Shown here: positions 55,201 to 61,320 of the stretch, piece after piece
How positions within the stretch are numbered: the first letter of the stretch is position 1
How the letters are laid out: each line of letters begins with the position of its first letter
Assembly: GCF_030517065.1 (NCBI RefSeq)
Contig: NZ_CP103950.1
Span: forward strand, 806,001-870,000
Direction of reading: 5' to 3'
DNA from: Riemerella columbina
GTDB lineage: Bacteria > Bacteroidota > Bacteroidia > Flavobacteriales > Weeksellaceae
DNA length: 64,000 bases
Notes under the pieces: model-generated
What the model saw: the letters and a program-made list of their open reading frames with translations, nothing else
Database searches by the model: none
What the model was told of the DNA's origin: nothing
Program-made: the position numbers and the translations under genes

Positions 55201-55690
55201 ATCTTATATTAATTCAGAAGTTAGAAAAGCGATTGAGGAGCAAGGTACTATTTTGGGGCAATTAAGCGACAAGGTTTTAAGAGAATTTAACACTCCCGCT
55301 GAAATATCTCGATTCTTAAAAACAGATAAAAATGGTGCCTTCTTTTGGTCTGGTAGAACATCAAAAGGGGACGGAGTAATGGATATGGCTCTTGAAATTG
55401 CCCAAAGTAAAGGTGGTAATACCTTAGAAGGATTATTAGCAAAATATAATATTGATATGCCAATTTGGGATGCTAGTAACCCTGTCACAGTGAAAATTTG
55501 GGAAGATGTAAGTGCTTTATACGCTACACAAGTATCAGGCGAAGTAAGAGCTGTTTTGGGTAAAAATTTACGACCAGGGAATATTTGGGAAACAGTAGAA
55601 CTTCCTAGACTTAAACAAAATCCTAATGTAACCAAGATAACCACGATTGATCCTGAAACAATGAAAGAAACAATAATATTCAAGAAATAA
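52298..55690 (+). CDS. Second polymorphic toxin: linker, zincin domain and C-terminal toxin
   Basis: This 1130-residue protein begins at a TTG codon with a signal peptide (LLYILFLIFSITFGYAQ). It lacks the TANFOR part but carries the linker shared with the upstream carrier. A zincin motif HELGHGALRLEH lies near residues 370-381 with MDYN further on. Then comes a hydrophobic pre-toxin stretch (TTLDVATIALSGGTALATK near 850) and a last domain of about 130 residues with FFWSGRTSKGDGVMDMALEI and SGEVRAVLGKNLRPGNIWE, the form of C-terminal toxin domains. The internal peptidase may release the tip. A small gene follows its stop immediately. Confidence 0.7.
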   Translation: MKNLLYILFLIFSITFGYAQEIVTQDLQSANVNYTIKGIKYDEKTKRIIIIGDAGAGNESDRGSGEDSQEVLPGGKDYTFIDKDGKVWAVSEEGNVTQAGKMAQGGASTPQNTAGVDAKGNATTITAEGIRVTFKNSSDSKYAFDQPAKALNSDYKKLNGKVIPFKAVENKKTEPFIASVEITDNSISADSLIFKTSKGVPIDAKKVGNDYRLTLKGLYSYATEQVQAIIKQGDKYQVAGAFNLVHISPKTIKLNLVPTTGVSISRNQIQKVKDIYKKIAIDVDISVKEAFDITPYLVNGKLPSEDVFGDLSSYSPAQNKVIEAYKQQRGVDLAYYIFVTDRPSSNGQAGYMRLGGQFGFVYDQQARTIAHELGHGALRLEHPFKEFKNVAQGEVKNLMDYNTTNTNFIYPDWKQVNDPKFKIYAFQGQEQGEFDEIHLTPNWEPFKFSGSNIYISGSIKKPNGAVHGIYVCKNENDCSEYYWKSNGGTPGYYTDGISKPLSIIYLSQSEKNKNPSITLFWNYGKCGYNKTYSTTWDYIKDKKGFDIANVKDAGKIVYKEKIPCIANNSVNTQNLEDTCVGKDVSQINKGHNRILENSKNSDLIVETINSVDICSLKNLTYEEIEKLLKILADNDSIKEAKEKALLRIISQIKVEDLGKFINFLQEEKGVFNNLINGLDDHSIFFWDGNNYTGFINLLLKMYKKMEENTSFNEKIFREIGNTSNEQIFSRILLLEPKEGKFQQHLFFSDYVSYYQRGEYDSTSNTVIIYNREKRISYTYTNYGTASTVSGRDVEKIGEVSPLAPVLVYIPDNQIDIVQESLVGVGDTANYYIVPAIFLHYYSEKKFQDLLQKGIITTLDVATIALSGGTALATKVHWVRRAWALAEVVGAAGNIAVNTEIIDVNSNYGKAIKVYNDAMSIIGLKNLAKGGYNFAKKLPNLLQKSDKVNLLSAKYLEWNSLITKYKSPESYINSEVRKAIEEQGTILGQLSDKVLREFNTPAEISRFLKTDKNGAFFWSGRTSKGDGVMDMALEIAQSKGGNTLEGLLAKYNIDMPIWDASNPVTVKIWEDVSALYATQVSGEVRAVLGKNLRPGNIWETVELPRLKQNPNVTKITTIDPETMKETIIFKK
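52392..52506 (+). repeat. 115-bp identical linker repeat, copy 2
   Basis: Identical to 49673-49787. It lies near the 5' end of the second toxin gene and could serve for homologous recombination that swaps C-terminal ends onto the TANFOR carrier. Confidence 0.9.
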
Positions 55691-55933
55691 ATGGAAATAA
55701 TTACTTACTCTATCATTTCAAGAGGAGAAATAATCATACATTATAGTGATGATTTTATAAATACTTCAATAAGAGTTACGGGAGAATTGATATTCTCTCC
55801 TCCTACTTTTTATGTTGATTTAATAGTATTTGAAAAATCAACCAGTCTATCAAAAGATATAAAAAAAAGAATTATAAATTTTATTGAAAATGACAGCATA
55901 AAAAAAATAGGTACAAGAATAATATTTGACTAA
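55691..55933 (+). CDS. Candidate immunity protein of the second toxin
   Basis: This 80-residue acidic protein starts with the ATG directly after the toxin stop. It is beta-rich at first (IISRGEIIIHYSDDF) with a helical end (SLSKDIKKRIINFIEND). No family is recognised. The tight link to the toxin is the evidence for immunity. Confidence 0.6.
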   Translation: MEIITYSIISRGEIIIHYSDDFINTSIRVTGELIFSPPTFYVDLIVFEKSTSLSKDIKKRIINFIENDSIKKIGTRIIFD

Positions 55934-55941
55934 TTTTTTGA

Positions 55942-56556
55942 GACAACAAGTTTGCCAAGAATTTACCCAGCCAAACTAAAAAGCTTTTACAAGAAAATAA
56001 AGGGGTAAGGAGTTTATTAAAAGATTCTTATATAAAATTTAAATCGAATTTTAGTCGCTCTAAATCCTTAGGTGAATATGATGAATTAGATAATGTTGCA
56101 AAAGAAAATCTAAATAAGCAAGAACAAGTTTTAGATGATTTAGTAAATGAAACTAAAACAACTTCTGCTCATTTTTCACAACAACAAATTGATAATTATG
56201 TAATCAGAGCAACCAAAACGAATTCAAAGGGAAATAAGCAGGTAATGCTAGGTAAATATGATGGTGGTGGTGAAACTTCATATATCAAAAGAGCAGGCGA
56301 TGATTACACATATTTCGATTTAGGTTCTGACGGTTGGGATGAAGCCTATAAAATTGTTATGAATGATGATGAAATGTGGAAAATTAATAAACAATTTTTA
56401 GATGAACAAAAATCGATTGGATGTAAATTTTATTATTCACATGATCCATATAAAGCAACTGGATTTATGTTAAGGGAGGTTGATTATATTAAAAATAATT
56501 TAAAAGCAAAAAAAATTGAAAAAATAAATTCAAATTTATGGGAAGTAATATGGTAA
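55942..56556 (+). pseudogene. Displaced toxin tip without start codon
   Basis: A 204-residue open frame follows a TGA at 55939-55941 and lacks an early start codon. It begins DNKFAKNLPSQTKKLLQ, which matches the pre-toxin junction of the intact toxin (GYNFAKKLPNLLQ), then has a helical stretch and a terminal domain with GGGETSYIKRAGDDYTYFDL. Such start-less ends are leftovers of tip exchange in polymorphic toxin loci. It may be expressed only after recombination with the carrier. Confidence 0.65.
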
Positions 56557-56870
56557 ATAATGAAAAAATAGCTCCTGATTTTGGTATGGAGTTAATTAAG
56601 AAGCTTTTTAGCTCGGAGTTACCTAAGTTCAAACTTATTGATTCAAAAAATATGGGGTATTATTATTATGCTCAAATGTATGAATATAAAAATGTAACCG
56701 TTTTGCTAGGATGTGAAAGAGGGTATTTAGAAAGTATGTTTAAAATTAATGGGGAAGAAATGGATTTAAATTTATCTGAAAACCAAAAAATTCTTCAGCC
56801 AAATGAAGCCAATTTCCGTTTAATTTTTAATTTGATAAAAAAACGAATAATTGAAAACGAGATGTGTTAA
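56550..56870 (+). CDS. Candidate immunity protein of the displaced tip
   Basis: This is a protein of about 106 residues (MVNNEKIAPDFGMELIKKLF) with a beta-rich middle (YYYYAQMYEYKNVTVLLG). It overlaps the displaced tip by 7 bp from the chosen ATG (19 bp from the one at 56538). No family is recognised. Confidence 0.6.
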   Translation: MVNNEKIAPDFGMELIKKLFSSELPKFKLIDSKNMGYYYYAQMYEYKNVTVLLGCERGYLESMFKINGEEMDLNLSENQKILQPNEANFRLIFNLIKKRIIENEMC

Positions 56871-56968
56871 ATGTGTTGAATTCAGCGGGGCAGATTACCA
56901 AACGGTAAGTTAGATGCTGTGATTGCTAATTCTGAAAATTTTTCACACAACAATGATATAAATATAAA

Positions 56969-57418
56969 ATGATGAATCCCTACAAAGAATCAATACTAAA
57001 CGGAGAAACCAAGAATTTTTTATTAGGAAAAGGCAAATATTTTGTTTTAGATAGAGATTTTGGTGAACATGACATCACTGCAACATATATGGATATGTTA
57101 AATTTTGGATTAGAAAATAATGAGGATACTTTATATACTCAAGTTAATACTGATTTTATTAAAATACTGGAAGATATAAACTTAACTCTTGAAGACTATA
57201 CTTATTTATTGGGTTTTATTCTTTTCTATTTTAAATATAAATATGTGTACAATAAATTAAAAAATGACTGGATTATACCTAAAAGATTAATAGAGAAAAT
57301 TAATATAAAGTATATAGAATTAAAAAAGTTAAATAATGATATGTCAAATATTCTAAGAATAAATAACCTGATAAAACAGAATTATGGATTTAATATTTTA
57401 GTAGATCAAAATGATTGA
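56969..57418 (+). CDS. Candidate immunity protein, orphan
   Basis: This 149-residue acidic helical protein starts MMNPYKESILNGETKNFLLG. The 98 bp before it contain a scrap resembling the end of a toxin (EFSGADYQTVS) in broken frames, so its toxin was probably lost. Its stop overlaps the start of the next frame by 8 bp. Confidence 0.55.
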   Translation: MMNPYKESILNGETKNFLLGKGKYFVLDRDFGEHDITATYMDMLNFGLENNEDTLYTQVNTDFIKILEDINLTLEDYTYLLGFILFYFKYKYVYNKLKNDWIIPKRLIEKINIKYIELKKLNNDMSNILRINNLIKQNYGFNILVDQND

Positions 57419-57620
57419 AACAAATAAGGATTATATAAAATCGAATGCTCCAACTGATTTGAAATTTCAATATGGAGAAGCTGCCCCTTGGTTTGGAAGA
57501 CAAGGATTAGGAGACCAAGTAAGATCAACTATTGATTTTAATGATGTAAGAATTAGAAAGTATATAGAAATAATAGAACAATTAGAATATAAGGATGGGA
57601 AATGGATAAAGATCAAATAA
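57411..57620 (+). pseudogene. Displaced TNT-like toxin tail, copy 1
   Basis: A 69-residue frame with NAPTDLKFQYGEAAPWFG followed by RQGLGDQVRS resembles the C-terminal end of TNT (tuberculosis necrotizing toxin, NAD glycohydrolase) domains, where APWFGQPGGGxQ is conserved and the glutamine is functional. Only the last part of the domain is here, so it is a swap-in end rather than an active enzyme. Its 3' end overlaps its immunity gene by 19 bp. Confidence 0.6.
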
Positions 57621-58111
57621 AAGTTATAGAAGAAATAACCACATTTCAATATATAAAGAGATGGGGAAAATTTCTTAAAACATCAGTGAAAAAATTTCTT
57701 AACGGAAATGAAGAAATGAGAGATTATTCTTTTGAGACATTGATTAAAGTTAAAAGTAATAATGAGGATATTACTATTGGAATATTTGGAGATTTTCAAG
57801 AAGTAATTACTAAAAGAATTTACTGGGAGCATTTTACCTATAATGAGGTAGAAGAATTTTGTAAGAAATTTGATTTATTTTTTGATAAAGATTTTAATTA
57901 TCCTTCTGCTTCATTTGAGTTAAAAAAAGATAAATTAATAGCAACCTTATCCCTTAAAAAATCGAGTGTAGCAAATAATTATTTTATTATAATATATTAT
58001 TTTGATGATGGTGAGAGTAGGAGAAATCCGCAACTTTATGTACACGGTATTTGGGAAATAGAGCTTTCGGAAGAACTTAAAAGAAAACTGTATTTAGAAA
58101 TTTCAGATTAA
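57602..58111 (+). CDS. Candidate immunity protein for TNT-like tail 1
   Basis: This 169-residue protein has basic and beta-rich parts and ends near PQLYVHGIWEIELSEELKR. The same LYVHGIW-like motif occurs in the gene after tail 2, showing related immunity proteins for related toxins. It overlaps tail 1 and is followed 1 bp later by tail 2. Confidence 0.65.
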   Translation: MDKDQIKVIEEITTFQYIKRWGKFLKTSVKKFLNGNEEMRDYSFETLIKVKSNNEDITIGIFGDFQEVITKRIYWEHFTYNEVEEFCKKFDLFFDKDFNYPSASFELKKDKLIATLSLKKSSVANNYFIIIYYFDDGESRRNPQLYVHGIWEIELSEELKRKLYLEISD

Positions 58112-58112
58112 A

Positions 58113-58304
58113 AATGCTCCAACTGATTTGAAATTTCAATATGGAGAAGCAGCTCCTTGGTTTGAAGAACTAGGAGGTGCAACTCAAATAAAATCATCCA
58201 AAGGTTTTCATCAAATACCTGAGAATATTGAAATATTAGAAAAATGGAAATTTGAGAATGGACAATGGAAAGAACTAAAATTAATTAATGGTGTATGGAA
58301 GTAG
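58113..58304 (+). pseudogene. Displaced TNT-like toxin tail, copy 2
   Basis: A start-less 63-codon frame repeats NAPTDLKFQYGEAAPWF, then diverges as EELGGATQIKSS and ends ENGQWKELKLINGVWK. The first 37 bp are identical to copy 1 (57443 on), giving a recombination joint. The TNT-type glutamine is kept. Confidence 0.6.
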
Positions 58305-58719
58305 TTGAAATAAAACAAGCAAAAATAAATGGCAAAAATGTTTTTTTCCAATTGACTATTCGTTAAACATACATAATGGATTAATCGAGAACATTATAAA
58401 CATTGAAATCGAAAATTTTAATTTACAACTTAGTATTGGTGCGGATAAAAATCTTAAACAAATCTGTAATTATAATGATTTAAGAGAGTTGTTCGGCGAT
58501 ATTAATTTATCAATCTCTAATTTAGAGAATCTGAGATTAAAAATTATTAATACAAAAAAATGGGGAGAAAAAATTATATACAATGAAGGGGCTAAAAGTT
58601 TATGTTTTAGTTGTTATTCTCTCAAAAATAAAAGTAATATTTACATAATATTTTTCAATACAGATGGAACCAAAGAAGTTGAAAACGTATATATACACGG
58701 GATATGGAGAATCATATAA
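58295..58719 (+). pseudogene. Candidate immunity protein for TNT-like tail 2, frameshifted
   Basis: The gene starts MEVVEIKQAKINGKNVFF, overlapping tail 2, and loses frame in a run of seven T at 58341-58347. One more T gives PIDYSLNIHNGLIENIIN and continues to VENVYIHGIWRII, a product of about 141 residues. The ending matches the immunity protein of tail 1. Either it is inactive, slips in phase, or the run was misread. Confidence 0.65.
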
Positions 58720-59212
58720 TGTCCCCCAAATCAGCTTGCCAAATTTAACTATGAGTATGCTTCACAATTAAAAAACACGCTATGCACTCGGCTCTCCGCC
58801 TTTGCTTTGTAGAAATAGAAAAATCACAATAAAAATCGCATTTTGTTACGAATTTATCAAAGAATGGCTCGTAGGAACGTAACTTTGCCTCGTAGGAACG
58901 CAAAAACGGCTCGTAGGAATAGAAGAATGCCCAGTAGGAACACAAGAATGGCTCGTAGGAATAGAAGAATGCCCAGTAGGAGCCCAACTTTGCCCAGTAG
59001 GGATAGAAAAATTGCAAGTAGGAACGCATTTTGTTGCGAATTTATCAAAAAATGGCTCGTAGGAATAGAAGACAAGATTTATATATTAGACAGCCGGCAA
59101 GTATTGCACATTTACAAAAGAGAAATGTAAACAACTTAGACCAAATTAAAATGGATATTTGATGGGCAGAAAGCCCCAGCAGATTTTAAAGAAAAGATGA
59201 TAAAATAGAAAA
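58720..59212. other. Non-coding stretch between immunity bank and FN3 gene
   Basis: Apart from the 21-bp repeat array no gene is supported. The last 80 bp before 59213 probably hold the promoter of the FN3 gene, but I see no clear box. Confidence 0.5.
58860..59079. repeat. 21-bp tandem repeat array around GTAGGAA
   Basis: GTAGG occurs at 58871, 58892, 58913, 58934, 58955, 58976, 58997 and 59018, exactly 21 bp apart, with a ninth at 59059. The unit is close to GGCTCGTAGGAATAGAAGAAT. The flank GCGAATTTATCAAA-AATGGCTCGTAGGAA occurs at both ends, a second level of duplication. Open frames exist on both strands as heptad repeats (such as RMARRNR; YSYEPFL), a by-product of the 21-bp unit; no start or ribosome site supports translation. 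Confidence 0.85.
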
Positions 59213-61309
59213 ATGATAAGAAAATATATACTAGCTGTAGTAGTACTGATAAGTGGTATAGCATTCTCTCAAAACAAAGAAGAGCAGAGGGAACCTCATA
59301 TTCGCCTAAAGGTAGAGAGTAAGCAAGACCGCGTGTTATTGCGATGGGCGGTAGATGAGCCCGTTGCATGGCAAAAAGCCAACAAAATAGGCTTTGTGCT
59401 CAAAAGATATACGCTCATGAGAGACGGCAAACTACTGGAAAATCCTGAGGAGAAAAACTTAGGCATTTTTCAGCCCGCCTCAGAAGAAAAATGGAAAGCA
59501 ATAATAGAAACCAATAACAATGCAGCCATTGTTGCCCAATCTTTGTTTGGGGATAGCTTTGAAGTAGAAGTGGGCAATTCACCAGATTTTCAGGGGATTA
59601 TTAATAAATCTCAAGAAGTAGAGCAACGCTTTGCTTATGCCCTCATGGCAGCCGATTTGGATTTTGAAGTAGCAAAACTCGCGGGTTGGGGTTATGTAGA
59701 TATAGCGGTAGCGCCTAATACACGCTATGTCTATACCGTGGAACTCAGCCCAAGGAACAATGCCCAAGCTTTGCAAATAGGAAAAGGCAGTGGTATGGCA
59801 GAGCTTTTTCCCCAAGAAGAAAAACTCCCCCAGCCCATAGATTTTATAGCAGTTTTTAAAGATAAAACCGTGAGTTTATCTTGGGATTATCAGCAATTAA
59901 GAGACCTCTATACCGCTTATTATATAGAAAAAGCCCAAGATGGGAAAAACTTTTCCCCATTGAGCAATCTCCCCGTCATGAATATGAATAATACAGAAAG
60001 GAAGGAAGCTCGTGGAATGTTTTATGTAGATTCTCTAACCCAGAATAATAAGCAAGTTGCTTACAGAATACGCGGTAAAACCATTTTTGGAGAATACGGG
60101 CCTTACTCCAATATCGTTTCGGGAGAAGGAATAAATAGATTGGAAAAGAGCCCCGTTATTACAAATTACAATATTGGAGAGAATGAAAATATTACCATTA
60201 CATGGGAATTTCCTAAAGAATCAGAAAATGAAATTACAGCCTTTCAGCTCTTACATTCAGAAACAGATTTGCCAGATAGTTACCGAGCAGTAATAAAAGG
60301 AATACCAGTCAGCAAAAGAAAACTAGTAACCCAAAGCCTTTCCCCATCTAATTATTTTAGAATAGAAGCTATAGGTAAATCAAAAGAACACAGAGCCTCT
60401 TTTGCAATATTGGTTCAGCCCAATGACATTACCCCACCCAATACTCCCACAGACTTTAAAGGAGAAATAGATTCCTTAGGTGTGGTGCATTTAAGCTGGA
60501 AAGCCAATACAGAAAAGGATTTGGAAGGATATCACCTATTCAGAGGAATACAAAAAGGAGAAGAATTGGTGCGTATTACTCCACAGGCAATTACACAAAA
60601 CACCTATCAGGATACGATAGCATTAGAAAGTTTAAACAGTAAAGTTTATTATTACATAACGGCAACAGATAGAAGGAAAAATCAATCTAAACCTTCGGTT
60701 ATTTTAGAATTAGAAAAGCCAGATAAAGTAAAACCACAAGCCCCTGTTTTTACGGGTTATAAATTAGAAGAGAATGGCTCCATTACACTCAATTGGTTGA
60801 AGAGTTATAGTGAAGATGCCGCTTTGTATAGGCTTTATCGTAAAGAAAAATGGCAACCGGACACGAATTGGAAAATGATCTATGAGACAAAGAAAAAAGA
60901 GCCAAATTACAGCTATACAGATAAGGAGGTGGAAACCAATAAGAAATATGTGTATTATTTGCAAACCATTGATAAAAGCAACTTAAAATCAGACAAATCA
61001 CAGCAGATAACTTTGGAAAGCAATCATTTTAAGCCAGAATCTGTATTGGGAAGCCTTACGGGTACACAAAACAGAGAAAAAAGACAAATAGAACTAATGT
61101 GGAAAGTAAACAGTAATAATATCGTAGAAATTGTAGTCTACCGAAAAAAAGGAGAAGAAACTCCAACATTATGGGGAGCGCTTGAAGGAGGTCAAAACTT
61201 TTTAGAAGACCCCTCGGTTCAAACAGGGAATACGTATACTTATTTACTAAAACCTATGCTAAAAAGTAATCAAGTAGCAAAAACTGAAAAAATAACTGTT
61301 GAATATTAA
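59213..61309 (+). CDS. Secreted fibronectin type III protein
   Basis: This 698-residue protein has a signal peptide (ILAVVVLISGIAFSQ) and at least four FN3-like domains, seen as repeated strands such as VHLSWKANTEKDLEGYHLFR near 423-442 and ITLNWLKSYSEDAALYRLYR near 524-543. FN3 proteins of this kind accompany large toxins and adhesins in Flavobacteriia. No T9SS C-terminal domain is seen. It is 11 bp before the SprB-like gene and likely in one operon. Confidence 0.85.
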   Translation: MIRKYILAVVVLISGIAFSQNKEEQREPHIRLKVESKQDRVLLRWAVDEPVAWQKANKIGFVLKRYTLMRDGKLLENPEEKNLGIFQPASEEKWKAIIETNNNAAIVAQSLFGDSFEVEVGNSPDFQGIINKSQEVEQRFAYALMAADLDFEVAKLAGWGYVDIAVAPNTRYVYTVELSPRNNAQALQIGKGSGMAELFPQEEKLPQPIDFIAVFKDKTVSLSWDYQQLRDLYTAYYIEKAQDGKNFSPLSNLPVMNMNNTERKEARGMFYVDSLTQNNKQVAYRIRGKTIFGEYGPYSNIVSGEGINRLEKSPVITNYNIGENENITITWEFPKESENEITAFQLLHSETDLPDSYRAVIKGIPVSKRKLVTQSLSPSNYFRIEAIGKSKEHRASFAILVQPNDITPPNTPTDFKGEIDSLGVVHLSWKANTEKDLEGYHLFRGIQKGEELVRITPQAITQNTYQDTIALESLNSKVYYYITATDRRKNQSKPSVILELEKPDKVKPQAPVFTGYKLEENGSITLNWLKSYSEDAALYRLYRKEKWQPDTNWKMIYETKKKEPNYSYTDKEVETNKKYVYYLQTIDKSNLKSDKSQQITLESNHFKPESVLGSLTGTQNREKRQIELMWKVNSNNIVEIVVYRKKGEETPTLWGALEGGQNFLEDPSVQTGNTYTYLLKPMLKSNQVAKTEKITVEY

Positions 61310-61320
61310 AGCATATTAGA

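Noticed and set aside
58860-59079. CRISPR array
   Set aside because: The 21-bp units are contiguous with no unique spacers and no cas genes are near.
58745-59130. Heptad-repeat proteins on either strand of the 21-bp array
   Set aside because: Open frames on both strands follow from the 21-bp unit; no start signal or conserved composition supports translation.
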